Under the pieces are notes generated by a model that had not been told where the DNA came from, made no database searches, and saw only the letters and a list, made by a program, of their open reading frames with translations. The position numbers and the translations under genes are program-made. Below, one piece after another: positions 1 to 7,356 of a DNA stretch of 9,617 nt. The DNA comes from Bacillota bacterium (lineage in GTDB: Bacteria > Bacillota > Sulfobacillia > Sulfobacillales > Sulfobacillaceae). Each line of letters opens with the position of its first letter. Within the stretch, counting starts at the first letter, position 1. The stretch spans positions 1 to 9,617 of the forward strand of contig JAKADI010000026.1 of the NCBI GenBank assembly GCA_021820675.1, written 5' to 3'.

Positions 1-9
1 AGTGGGGCG

Positions 10-930
10 ATGATTATTAAAAATATCAGAAGACAGAATGTTCTTTTTTTCATCGGTCCAGCATTAGCTGTTTATGTTTTGTTTATCATTTACCCTTTTG
101 TTTCGAGTATCCGATATAGTTTTTATAATTGGGATGGATTTGGCCCTTTAACGCAATTTGTCGGATGGAAAAACTTTAGTTTCGTGTTGTTGTCTCATAG
201 TTTTTCGCCGTTCTTGTGGAGAGCAATTGGGCACAACTTGTATTTCTTCGTCATTTCTATGGTGTTGACATTAGTTTTTGGTTTGGGTGTAGCCTATTTT
301 TTGGTTAATATCAACGAACGAGCATCTCGGTGGTTTCAGACCATCTATTTTATACCGTTAGTAATCCCGCCCGTGGTTTTAGCTTACTTATGGAGTATTT
401 ATTTAGAACCGAACTATGGTGTGATTTCCACTCTTTTGGATAAGTTGCACTTGAATGCATTGAATGTGCCGTTTCTTGGCTCGCATTCTCTTGCGCTCCC
501 AACCATCGCCGTAATTACGGCGTGGGCGGGGATGGGATTTCCGATAATGATCTTCTTGGCATCACTCATCAATGTGCCAAAGGATCTTCTTGAGGCGGCT
601 CGTATTGATGGGGCCTCGTCGTTTCGCAGTTTTTTTTCTATAATCCTGCCTATTATTAAACCGACCATCCTCACTATTACTACGCTGAATTTCATTGGAA
701 GTTTTGGCACCTTTGACCTCATCTACATTATGGAGGGTACTCAAGCCGGGCCAGGATATGCCACTGATGTGCTCGGTACTTTATTTTACCGTACAGCTTT
801 TGGGGGCTTTGGCACCACCGCTCAAGGTCTTGGCTTGGCAACAGCACTTGCTGTCGTCGGATTTGGAATTGTTATGATCGCTTCTGTGGTGTTCGTATAT
901 CTACAAAAGCAAGCCACAATTGAATGGTAG
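10..930 (+). CDS. Sugar ABC transporter permease, MalF/UgpA type
   Basis: Inner-membrane subunit of a carbohydrate ABC importer; it forms the translocation channel with the permease encoded next. The 306-residue protein has a short basic N-terminus, then hydrophobic segments near residues 11-31, 76-98, 110-132, 161-185, 220-241 and 278-298, the six-helix pattern of the family. The EAA loop that docks the ATPase begins at LLEAARIDGA (residues 193-202) and ends at the proline at 218, with the conserved glycine at 201. The ATG at 10 gives the usual family start (basic stretch, then the first helix ending in YPF). The only upstream purine run is GGGG at 4-7, unusually close, and the frame stays open to the window edge, so a start further upstream is not excluded. 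The stop precedes the next start by 11 nt, so co-transcription is expected. Specificity cannot be read from the sequence; the downstream namZ suggests an amino-sugar or muropeptide saccharide (inference). Confidence 0.93.
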   Translation: MIIKNIRRQNVLFFIGPALAVYVLFIIYPFVSSIRYSFYNWDGFGPLTQFVGWKNFSFVLLSHSFSPFLWRAIGHNLYFFVISMVLTLVFGLGVAYFLVNINERASRWFQTIYFIPLVIPPVVLAYLWSIYLEPNYGVISTLLDKLHLNALNVPFLGSHSLALPTIAVITAWAGMGFPIMIFLASLINVPKDLLEAARIDGASSFRSFFSIILPIIKPTILTITTLNFIGSFGTFDLIYIMEGTQAGPGYATDVLGTLFYRTAFGGFGTTAQGLGLATALAVVGFGIVMIASVVFVYLQKQATIEW

Positions 931-941
931 AAGGAGCCGCC

Positions 942-1754
942 ATGAAGAAACTTGCCGTATACGCTGTACTTACGGTTTTTGCGATCATCGTTATACTTCC
1001 CATAGCTGACATGATTTTGATGTCGTTTAAGTCACTGGCGGGAATTGTTGGTCAGCCGCTTTCCATCCCGCATCATTGGAGATTTTCCAACTATGGGCTT
1101 GCGTGGAGTGAGGGAAATCTGCTAGGCTATCTTATCAATACGGCAGTTGTTGCTGTTTTGAGCGTAGTATTAATCGTGTTTTTGTCTTCGCTGGCAGCTT
1201 ATGGTATAGCCCGGTTCAAGTTTGTGGGAAACCAAGCGGTGTATCTTTTATTCTTGGCTGGACTAGCACTTCCAATTCAGATGATTGCCGTGCCGCTGTT
1301 CATTTTAATGCGACAACTCAGCCTCTTGGATCACTTGGCGTCCGTTACCATAATTTATATTGCCAGCGGTTTGTCTTTTAGCGTATTTCTGTTAGTAAAT
1401 TTTATTCGGCATGTGCCACGGGAACTTGAAGAAGCTGCATTTATTGATGGAGCTACCCATTTCCAGGTTTACTGGCATGTAATTCTGCCTTTAGTGCGTC
1501 CATCCCTGAGTACCGTCGCTGTACTTAATCTAATATCAGCATGGAACAACTTTTTCTTTCCGCTCATCTTGCTTAATAATCCGCAACGTATGACTGTGGC
1601 GGTAGGAATAATGTCTTTTGTTGGGCAATATGCCACACAGTGGAATTTGTTATTACCTGCCCTTGTGATTGTGATGATTCCTACAGTTATCGCCTTTATC
1701 GTTGTCTCACGACAATTTGTCCGCAATATGATGGCTGGCGCTGTAAAATTTTGA
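942..1754 (+). CDS. Sugar ABC transporter permease, MalG/UgpE type
   Basis: Second channel subunit of the same importer. The protein has 270 residues and about six membrane segments (roughly 5-27, 62-84, 99-121, 133-156, 190-211 and 235-257). The EAA motif starts at LEEAAFIDGATHF (162-174) and ends at the proline at 187. The C-terminus, FVRNMMAGAVKF, is the basic tail typical of MalG-type permeases. I chose the ATG at 942 because AAGGAG at 931-936 lies 5 nt upstream and the protein then starts MKKLAV followed by a helix. An in-frame ATG at 924 would overlap the preceding gene and has no ribosome binding site. No ATP-binding subunit is visible in the window; sugar importers of this family often share a distantly encoded MsmK/UgpC-type ATPase, so that gene may be upstream or elsewhere. 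Confidence 0.93.
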   Translation: MKKLAVYAVLTVFAIIVILPIADMILMSFKSLAGIVGQPLSIPHHWRFSNYGLAWSEGNLLGYLINTAVVAVLSVVLIVFLSSLAAYGIARFKFVGNQAVYLLFLAGLALPIQMIAVPLFILMRQLSLLDHLASVTIIYIASGLSFSVFLLVNFIRHVPRELEEAAFIDGATHFQVYWHVILPLVRPSLSTVAVLNLISAWNNFFFPLILLNNPQRMTVAVGIMSFVGQYATQWNLLLPALVIVMIPTVIAFIVVSRQFVRNMMAGAVKF

Positions 1755-1777
1755 GAGTATAAGGGGGATATTGGCAG

Positions 1778-3097
1778 ATGAAAAAATTTATCGTTGGTGC
1801 GCTGATTACGGGTTTGATGACGCCGATGATTGCAGGGTGTGGTACCTCATCAGCATCGGGCCCCACCGTGGTAACGATTTGGTCGTGGCGTGCTCAAGAT
1901 GCAAACATGTGGAAAAATGTCCAAGCAACCCTCAATAAAAAGGGGGACAATTTACAAATTCAGTTTCGTGCTGTAACACCAACTGAATATGATTCTGTTG
2001 TGCAAACTGCCATGGACGGTGGGCAAGGCCCGGATATTTTTTATGACCGCGCCGGTATCGGCACGTTAGATTATGCAGCCGCCCATATGATTGCGCCCCT
2101 AAATGGGATAGTCAACTTTAGTAAAGTAAGTCCGGCGACTCTTGCTACGGATACTTATAAGGGTAAGGATTATGGTGTGCCTTTTGCTATACAGACGATG
2201 GGGATTTTTTATAACAAAGCCATCTTTGCAAAATATGGGTTAACTGTTCCGACGACATGGTCCCAGTTTATCCACGAATGTGATGTATTGAAATCCCATG
2301 GGGTCACTCCCATTTCTACTATGGGGATTCAAAGTTGGATGCTAGCGCTCAATTTCGATGAGATCGGTGCAACTATGATGGGCGACCATTTTACTCAAGA
2401 ACTTGTCGCCAAGAAAGCCACGTACGACTCAGCGCCTTACATAAATGCGCTGGCGCACTATCAACAATTATCCCAATTTTTTGAGCCGAATTTCCAAGCT
2501 GTAGGCTCGGCGGATAATGAGCAAGAGGTGGCGGTGGCTTTAGGAAAAGCTGCAATGTGTTTCGATGGGATTTTTGATGTGCCAACGATGAAACAGTATA
2601 ATCCTAAACTGCAATTAGGGCAATTTCTGGTGCCTCCGGCCAATGCTACACAACATCGGCGGATTGACTGGTATCTGGATGGAGACTTTTCCTTGAACAG
2701 CCATATTGCAAATGCTGCGGTAAAGAAAGCGTCAGAAGAAATTTTGGCGTATACAGCAACTACGGCCTTTGGTCAAGACTTCTCAGATATAAATGGAGGT
2801 ATATCGCCTATAGCTGGCGTAACAATTCCGTCTAAATTTGCTCTGTCCACAGAGGCCTACCATTGGTTTGAGACACGTCCTATTAATCCCATATTCGGTA
2901 TTAGGAGTCCGATGGATACCCCTCCTCCGAGTGCCGCCACCGTCGAGACTAAAAATGCTAAACCTGCATTAAACACTGATCAAGGAATATTTACGGCAGA
3001 ACAGGACGTAATGTTACCCTTACTATTGCATAAACTTACTCCTGCGGAAGCTGCAGCTAAAGTCCAGAAGACAGTGGCATGGTACTTTAAGAAATAG
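1778..3097 (+). CDS. Extracellular sugar-binding lipoprotein (ABC solute-binding protein, family 1)
   Basis: Ligand-capturing component of the importer, expected to be tethered to the outer face of the membrane. The protein has 439 residues, normal for family 1. A lysine-rich start and hydrophobic core end in a lipobox, IAGC, with the lipidated cysteine at residue 21, followed by a Ser/Gly-rich linker. The family signature GIFYNKAIFAKYGL followed by VPTTWSQF spans residues 142-164, and GQGPDIFYD at 82-90 is the usual early ligand-lobe strand. AAGGGGG at 1761-1767 lies 10 nt before the ATG. The gene follows the second permease by 23 nt and is last in its transcription unit: its stop codon lies within the stem of an intrinsic terminator. 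Having the binding protein last is less usual than having it first. Ligand unknown; context favours a cell-wall saccharide (inference). Confidence 0.93.
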   Translation: MKKFIVGALITGLMTPMIAGCGTSSASGPTVVTIWSWRAQDANMWKNVQATLNKKGDNLQIQFRAVTPTEYDSVVQTAMDGGQGPDIFYDRAGIGTLDYAAAHMIAPLNGIVNFSKVSPATLATDTYKGKDYGVPFAIQTMGIFYNKAIFAKYGLTVPTTWSQFIHECDVLKSHGVTPISTMGIQSWMLALNFDEIGATMMGDHFTQELVAKKATYDSAPYINALAHYQQLSQFFEPNFQAVGSADNEQEVAVALGKAAMCFDGIFDVPTMKQYNPKLQLGQFLVPPANATQHRRIDWYLDGDFSLNSHIANAAVKKASEEILAYTATTAFGQDFSDINGGISPIAGVTIPSKFALSTEAYHWFETRPINPIFGIRSPMDTPPPSAATVETKNAKPALNTDQGIFTAEQDVMLPLLLHKLTPAEAAAKVQKTVAWYFKK

Positions 3098-3120
3098 GGG
3101 CGGCTAACCGCCCCTATTTT
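3092..3120 (+). terminator. Intrinsic terminator of the transporter operon
   Basis: A perfect 12-bp stem pairs 3092-3103 (AAATAGGGGCGG) with 3108-3119 (CCGCCCCTATTT) around a CTAA loop, and a short TTTT run ends the downstream arm. The TAG stop of the binding-protein gene (3095-3097) is inside the left arm. The GC core is 7 bp. The position at an operon end and before a separate regulator gene fits transcription termination. The U-tract is short, so some read-through is possible. Confidence 0.85.
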
Positions 3121-3181
3121 GCCCTTGAGAGAATATGTTGGTCGGCGTCATGTTGTGTGCGGTGAAGACATGGCCGTTTAA

Positions 3182-3231
3182 TCTCAGCATTTATGTTGTT
3201 TTATAGGCATGGAAATGTCAACGTGCTGAGA
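3182..3231. promoter_or_regulatory. Inverted repeat upstream of the RpiR-type regulator (candidate operator or leader structure)
   Basis: TCTCAGCA (3182-3189) is repeated inverted as TGCTGAGA (3224-3231), and GTTG (3195-3198) could additionally pair with CAAC (3219-3222) inside it. The element lies about 100-150 nt before the regulator start, in the only non-coding gap between the transporter terminator and the regulator. ATGTTG also occurs three times in the gap (3135, 3150, 3193). RpiR-type regulators commonly bind inverted repeats near their own genes, so this may be the autoregulatory operator. It could equally be an mRNA hairpin. I could not place convincing -35 and -10 boxes. Confidence 0.35.
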
Positions 3232-3244
3232 ATAGGAGCTAGCC

Positions 3245-3316
3245 ATGTTTGTTGTTTTGATCGCTAACGGATTAAAGGTGCTGGTCGAGACATTCGTTAC
3301 TTATCATAAGAAATGA
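3245..3316 (+). CDS. Possible 23-residue leader peptide
   Basis: A short frame, MFVVLIANGLKVLVETFV then TYHKK, is preceded by AGGAG (3234-3238) 6 nt upstream, one of the better ribosome binding sites in the window. The peptide is hydrophobic with a basic end. Its stop codon overlaps the GAGGT (3315-3319) that serves the regulator gene at 3330, an arrangement suited to translational coupling. No family is recognised. It may be a chance frame: at this length only the ribosome binding site and position support it. Confidence 0.3.
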   Translation: MFVVLIANGLKVLVETFVTYHKK

Positions 3317-3329
3317 GGTACGTTATCCT

Positions 3330-4202
3330 ATGGAACCTGTTAAAATTACGGGAGCGTTGGAACGTATATCCTCAAGCATTAATCTTCTTACTAATTCCGA
3401 AGCAAAGATTGCTCAGTGGATTTTAGACCACCCTCAAGAAGTGTTACATAGTACGGTGAGAGATGTGGCTAAAGCGAGCAAGGGAAGTGAATCGGCTGTA
3501 ATCCGGCTGTGTAAGTCGATTGATATCGAAGGGTTCGCTATGTTAAAAGTTCTACTCACAGCTGATATCGTACGTCAGGAAGGGCAACATAATGAATTTG
3601 AAGAAATAACCGCCCATTCCTCTTTTGATGATATTGTGCGGCAACTTCAGTTAGGAGCAATAACCACCATCCAAAGCACTGTGCGCGAGATTCATGAGAA
3701 GGATATTGAGTGTATTACCGAATGGATGAAACACAGTCATCGCATCGTTATCTTTGGCGTTGGTGCCTCAGGGGTGGTGGCCAAGGACTTTCACCAAAAG
3801 CTAGTAAGACTTGGGCTGCCAGCAATTTATCCTGAAGATTTTCATCAAGCGGCAACGATTGTCGGGCAGCTATCTACTATGGATTTACTTATTGCGATAT
3901 CATACTCGGGCCTTACCACCGATACATTAGAGATCGTAGATATTGCCAAAGGGCGAAATGTCAAGATTGTTGGCATCACGCATTTTTACACGAAGAATCC
4001 ACTATGGGAACAGGCCACCCAAGCCCTTGGTGTGATGTCTATGGAACCACAAACGCGAGTAGGTGCAACCCATTCTATTATTGGATCGTTGATATTAATT
4101 GACGTTATTACTTTGTATTTCGCTAATCGGTATTTTAGTGACGTCTACGATAACCTTAATGCGAGTCGAGCGGCCGTAGCTGGTCACATAAAAGGAAGGT
4201 AG
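3330..4202 (+). CDS. RpiR/MurR-family transcriptional regulator
   Basis: Sugar-phosphate-sensing DNA-binding regulator of 290 residues, the usual RpiR length. The N-terminal HTH domain covers about residues 1-77; its recognition region is STVRDVAKASKGSESAVIRL (41-60) followed by CKSIDIEGF. The C-terminal SIS (sugar isomerase) domain covers about 125-255, with the phosphosugar-binding signatures IFGVGASGVVAKDF (141-154) and AISYSGLTTDTLE (189-201). RpiR proteins of this type bind sugar phosphates; MurR of Escherichia coli responds to MurNAc 6-phosphate (family knowledge). The adjacent namZ, 11 nt downstream, makes a MurR-like role the best guess, but the ligand cannot be read from the sequence. 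GAGGT at 3315-3319 lies 10 nt before the ATG. It probably controls this operon and perhaps the transporter upstream. Confidence 0.9.
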   Translation: MEPVKITGALERISSSINLLTNSEAKIAQWILDHPQEVLHSTVRDVAKASKGSESAVIRLCKSIDIEGFAMLKVLLTADIVRQEGQHNEFEEITAHSSFDDIVRQLQLGAITTIQSTVREIHEKDIECITEWMKHSHRIVIFGVGASGVVAKDFHQKLVRLGLPAIYPEDFHQAATIVGQLSTMDLLIAISYSGLTTDTLEIVDIAKGRNVKIVGITHFYTKNPLWEQATQALGVMSMEPQTRVGATHSIIGSLILIDVITLYFANRYFSDVYDNLNASRAAVAGHIKGR

Positions 4203-4213
4203 GGTGGACGATT

Positions 4214-5335
4214 GTGTGGGGAATTGACTCATTTTTGACAACTGATCCTGTCCAGTACGGTAATATTGCGTGGTTAGTCAACGCTTCTGCTGTTACATCT
4301 GATTATGTCTGGGGACCTACGGCTGCGTTGATGAAGGGATTTAGAGTTAGAATGCTGTTTGGTCCAGAGCACGGGGTCCACGGGGTGGATCAAGCTGGGG
4401 TGTATGTCGATGACATGATAGATGCCGAAACTGGACTTCCTGTTATTAGCTTATATGGCGCCCAACGCTCACCAAAGATGCAGCAGTTCAATGATATTAA
4501 CACCGTTATAATTGATTTATTGGATATCGGTACACGGTATAGTACTTACTTGAGCACTATTGCCGCGACACTAGAGGCTCTCAATACCAGAGAGACTAGA
4601 ATAATAGTTTTGGATCGTCCGAACCACTTAGGAAGGACCGTTGAAGGTCCAGTGCTGGATCCAAAGTACAAGTCATTTGTCGGGATTGGTCCTATGCCTA
4701 TTCGTCATGGACTAACTACCGGCGAAATCGCACAATGGATACAACGGAATCGAAATCTGGATATAGATTTACATGTTATTCGCCAGACGGAATTTTCAAT
4801 AGATATAGATATCCATGAGTCCATATTTTTACCACCAAGTCCGAATTTGAATGGCCCTGCATCGCAAGTTCTTTATGCTGGAACGTGTCTTTTCGAAGGT
4901 ACAAATATTTCAGAAGGACGAGGTACGACCTTTCCCTTTCAAATATTTGGAGCTCCGTGGTTGCGTGTGAATCAGCTCATAATGAAATTGCAACAGAGAA
5001 ACTTTATGACGGGCTGTGATTTACAGAAAATATATTTTAAGCCGATATTTTCCAAGTATGCGGGAGAAGTTTGTGAAGGAATATTTCTACATGTAAACGA
5101 CTTTAAAACAATCCGGCCTGTTAGGTTGATTACAGGCATTCTTGGTCAGATATTTGCCGATAACAGCGAGGCGACCTTAGTTTACAAAGAAAGCCGTGGT
5201 TCTAACATTGAGCGACGCATGGATCTGCTCTGGGGTGCGTCCGACCTGGGTGATGCGCTTGAAGCACGCGCGGACGCCGAATTTCAACAAGGCGAGGGAA
5301 TGGCATGGTCAGAGCCGATCTATCTTTACCCATGA
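4214..5335 (+). CDS. namZ: Exo-beta-N-acetylmuramidase NamZ (GH171, formerly DUF1343), cytoplasmic form
   Basis: Glycosidase predicted to release N-acetylmuramic acid from the non-reducing end of peptidoglycan-derived saccharides. The family signatures are all present: GID at the N-terminus, LFGPEHGVHG with Q60 and AG following (48-62), DLLDIGTRYSTY (101-112), VLDRPNHLG (132-140) with VEGPVLDP (143-150), the PIRHG block (162-166), LPPSPN (206-211) and GTCLFEGTNISEGRGTT (223-239). E52 of GPEHG is a plausible catalytic or binding acid (inference). The start is GTG at 4214, served by AGGGTGG at 4201-4207. The 373-residue protein begins directly with the catalytic domain and has no signal peptide, unlike secreted B. 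subtilis NamZ, so it should act in the cytoplasm on imported saccharide. The C-terminus ends in the family-typical YLYP, so the protein looks full length. It is 11 nt behind the regulator gene and is likely co-transcribed with it. Confidence 0.92.
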   Translation: MWGIDSFLTTDPVQYGNIAWLVNASAVTSDYVWGPTAALMKGFRVRMLFGPEHGVHGVDQAGVYVDDMIDAETGLPVISLYGAQRSPKMQQFNDINTVIIDLLDIGTRYSTYLSTIAATLEALNTRETRIIVLDRPNHLGRTVEGPVLDPKYKSFVGIGPMPIRHGLTTGEIAQWIQRNRNLDIDLHVIRQTEFSIDIDIHESIFLPPSPNLNGPASQVLYAGTCLFEGTNISEGRGTTFPFQIFGAPWLRVNQLIMKLQQRNFMTGCDLQKIYFKPIFSKYAGEVCEGIFLHVNDFKTIRPVRLITGILGQIFADNSEATLVYKESRGSNIERRMDLLWGASDLGDALEARADAEFQQGEGMAWSEPIYLYP

Positions 5336-5356
5336 TATGAGGAGGGGCAAGCCGCC

Positions 5357-5578
5357 GTGCACAGAGTGCAGGGGATGCGGAAAATGCTTCCACTATTCGA
5401 GGACCTTTGGTCAGATTGTTTTACGCATGGGACCATCTGCAACACGGCACCGCCTATCATTCCGAAAAGTGGGAGACCTTGACCATTCTCCTGGCCAGAA
5501 CCTGGCTATGCCTCAGAATCGATAAGGCACCGGACTAAAATTTTTTCAGAGGATACCCTACAGAAAAGGCCAATATGA
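5357..5578 (+). pseudogene. Decayed N-terminus of a beta-lactamase-family serine hydrolase (AmiE/YbbE-like)
   Basis: Immediately after namZ, GGAGGGG (5341-5347) is followed 9 nt later by GTG at 5357. The frame reads LPLFEDLWSD, then THGTICNTAPPIIPKSGRP, an in-frame TGA at 5480-5482, then PGYASESIRHRTKIFSEDTL, ending at TGA 5576-5578. The order of elements (an amphipathic helix, a G-T-x-x-x-T-A strand, a GR turn, GYA, then DTL) matches the start of class C beta-lactamase-like serine hydrolases, just before their SxxK catalytic motif. The catalytic region itself is missing. In B. subtilis the amidase AmiE (YbbE) of this superfamily is encoded close to namZ, which supports the reading. The similarity is by eye, is weak in places, and the frame could be unrelated. 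It would encode no active enzyme. Confidence 0.42.
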
Positions 5579-5585
5579 TATCCTG
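5562..5585 (+). repeat. Short dispersed repeat, copy 1
   Basis: GGCCAATAT directly followed by GATATCCTG (5568-5585), preceded by AGAAAA. The same two halves recur at 8655-8694, where 17 nt ending in ATAT separate them. It overlaps the end of the decayed hydrolase frame. It may be coincidental; the matching segment is short. Confidence 0.25.
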
Positions 5586-5720
5586 TCCATGGTTCCATTT
5601 TGATATGCTATTCACAATTATCTTTATATAGTATTCGTTGGACGGATGCTCGGGAGCGGGCGATTCCAGAAATCTACGGGGGGTTCGCTATTAAACGAGA
5701 AAAAATATGGAGGAGATGTT
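5579..5720 (+). promoter_or_regulatory. AT-rich leader of the acyl-CoA operon, probable promoter region
   Basis: The stretch between the decayed hydrolase and the CoA ligase has no gene. Positions 5590-5640 are markedly AT-rich, with TTGATA at 5600-5605 and overlapping TATATA (5625-5630) and TATAGT (5627-5632), the latter one base from the -10 consensus. Spacing to TTGATA is 19-21 nt, longer than ideal, so the promoter call is tentative. The leader ends in GGAGGAG (5709-5715), the ribosome binding site for the ATG at 5721. No terminator hairpin separating the namZ unit from this one was found. Confidence 0.3.
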
Positions 5721-7334
5721 ATGGAACTGCTGACCCAATCTTACTGGCCTATGCTGACTTCGCCATCCATTGTGCCGTGGACGGTGGGAGATGCGTTAAG
5801 GGAGGCGTCACAGGCTGTGCCTCATCACACTGCGTTAATCGAAGGCGTGAAGGACCCTAGCGCTCGGCGCACTTGGACATACAGTGCCCTCTGGGATGAT
5901 GCTATCCGGTGCGCACATGCATTGCTGCAGCACTTTGAACCCAATGAACGCATTGCGGTATGGGCAAACAACATTCCTGAGTGGGTCATTTTAGAGTTCG
6001 GGGCTGCGCTGGCTAATATTACCTTAGTCACAGTGAACCCCGCTTACCAGGCCGCCGAGTTGCAGTATGTGCTGCAGCAGTCCGGTGCTGCAGGACTTTT
6101 CATGGTGGAAGAATTTCATGGGAATCCGATGGCAAAGGTCATGGCGGCGGTTCGGCCAGCCCTCTCTAACTTGCGCACTGTCATATCAATTGATTCGGAC
6201 TGGCCAGGATTTCTCCAATCGGGGACTTCAGCGCGGCCATTGCCGGTCGTGGGGGCGCAGGACATTGCCCAAATCCAATACACCTCGGGCACCACGGGGA
6301 TCCCCAAGGGCGCGATGCTGCGCCATGAGGGTCTGGTTAACAATGCGCGTTTCGTGGCATGGCGCGGCGGGGCCGAGTTACACCAGACATGGCTCTCGGT
6401 GATTCCGCTGTTTCATTCTTCGGGCAGTGGCTTAGGGGTGTTGGGGGCCGTGCAAACCCAAGGGACCCAGGTGTTAGTCCCACAATTCATACCTGACACG
6501 ATTATGGAATTAATTGAAGCCTACCATGTCGATGTTGCTCCCATGGTGCCCACCATGATTCAGGCGCTGTTCATTCATTCCAACGTAGTACGGTACGATT
6601 TGGGCAGTTTGCGCAAAGTATGGTCGGGCGGGACAAATGTTCCTCCTGATCTGGTACAACTTGTTGAAACCCAAACACCTGCTTGTTTCAGCACGGTATT
6701 TGGCCAAACCGAAGCATCACCCATCATTGCCCAAACGAGTCCGGCCGATTCGATGGCAGACAAGACTCTTACGGTGGGGCAGCCGCTGCCGCAAACGGCG
6801 GTGAAAATCATCGATCCCGGGACAGGCCTTGTGCGACCCATCGGAATCTCGGGGGAACTGTGCGTTCAAGGCTACGGGGTGATGGCGGGGTATTTTGATG
6901 CGCCTGTTGCCACGGCGGCGGCAATCGATCTAGATGGGTGGCTTCATACGGGGGATCTGTGCTCCATGGACCCGCGCGGGTACATAACGGTGGAAGGCCG
7001 CATTAAAGATATGATCATCCGCGGAGGGGAAAATATTTACCCCAAGGAAATCGAAGACGTCCTTCTGAGTCACCCAGCTATTATTGAAGCCGTGCTCGTC
7101 GGGATATCCGATCCCTATTGGGGGGAACAGGCTGCCGCGTTTGTGCAGATCGATCCGACGATGGCGCTTACCGATGAAGACCTCGATGCCTTGGTTCGTG
7201 AACGATTGGCCGCGTATAAAGTGCCGCGATATTGGATTCGGACGGATCATTTTCCCCGCACCCCGCTCGGCAAGATTCAAAAGTTTCGGTTGCGGGAGCA
7301 ATTTGCTTCAACGCCCACTCAAGATGCACCTTAA
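5721..7334 (+). CDS. AMP-forming acyl-CoA synthetase (fatty-acid/aromatic-acid CoA ligase family)
   Basis: Activates a carboxylic acid to its acyl-CoA through an acyl-adenylate. The protein has 537 residues, standard for the family. Core motifs in order: phosphate-binding loop YTSGTTGIPKG (187-197); FGQTE (327-331) in place of the more usual YGxTE; GWLHTGDL (406-413); GRIKDMIIRGGENIYPKEIE (426-445), the hinge region; and PRTPLGKIQK (512-521) with the catalytic lysine K518. All residues expected for adenylation and thioesterification are present. The ATG at 5721 is chosen because GGAGGAG lies 5 nt upstream and MELLTQSYW starts the folded domain. The in-frame ATG at 5646 would add 25 poorly conserved-looking residues and has no ribosome binding site. 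The substrate (medium/long-chain or aryl acid) cannot be assigned. The gene is 22 nt upstream of a crotonase gene, so the two likely form one operon acting on CoA thioesters. Confidence 0.93.
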   Translation: MELLTQSYWPMLTSPSIVPWTVGDALREASQAVPHHTALIEGVKDPSARRTWTYSALWDDAIRCAHALLQHFEPNERIAVWANNIPEWVILEFGAALANITLVTVNPAYQAAELQYVLQQSGAAGLFMVEEFHGNPMAKVMAAVRPALSNLRTVISIDSDWPGFLQSGTSARPLPVVGAQDIAQIQYTSGTTGIPKGAMLRHEGLVNNARFVAWRGGAELHQTWLSVIPLFHSSGSGLGVLGAVQTQGTQVLVPQFIPDTIMELIEAYHVDVAPMVPTMIQALFIHSNVVRYDLGSLRKVWSGGTNVPPDLVQLVETQTPACFSTVFGQTEASPIIAQTSPADSMADKTLTVGQPLPQTAVKIIDPGTGLVRPIGISGELCVQGYGVMAGYFDAPVATAAAIDLDGWLHTGDLCSMDPRGYITVEGRIKDMIIRGGENIYPKEIEDVLLSHPAIIEAVLVGISDPYWGEQAAAFVQIDPTMALTDEDLDALVRERLAAYKVPRYWIRTDHFPRTPLGKIQKFRLREQFASTPTQDAP

Positions 7335-7356
7335 GTAAATGGAGGGACAATTTCGG

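Noticed and set aside
5337..5525. Frame with CTECRGCGKC that looks like a small cysteine-cluster protein (possible ferredoxin or zinc finger).
   Set aside because: The cysteines occur only once in a short run, the rest shows no fold pattern, and the frame overlaps the one preceded by a proper ribosome binding site and GTG that resembles a hydrolase. Likely a chance frame.
5357..5578. Possible readthrough or selenocysteine use of the internal TGA in the hydrolase-like frame.
   Set aside because: No SECIS-like hairpin was noticed after the TGA, the residues are only weakly conserved and the catalytic region is missing, so ordinary gene decay explains it better.
5646..5720. Upstream ATG giving the CoA ligase a 25-residue N-terminal extension.
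   Set aside because: No ribosome binding site before 5646, whereas GGAGGAG sits 5 nt before 5721, and the family starts near that residue.
6930..7301. 123-codon reverse ORF inside the CoA ligase gene.
   Set aside because: Antisense to the conserved C-terminal motifs of the ligase; no independent support.
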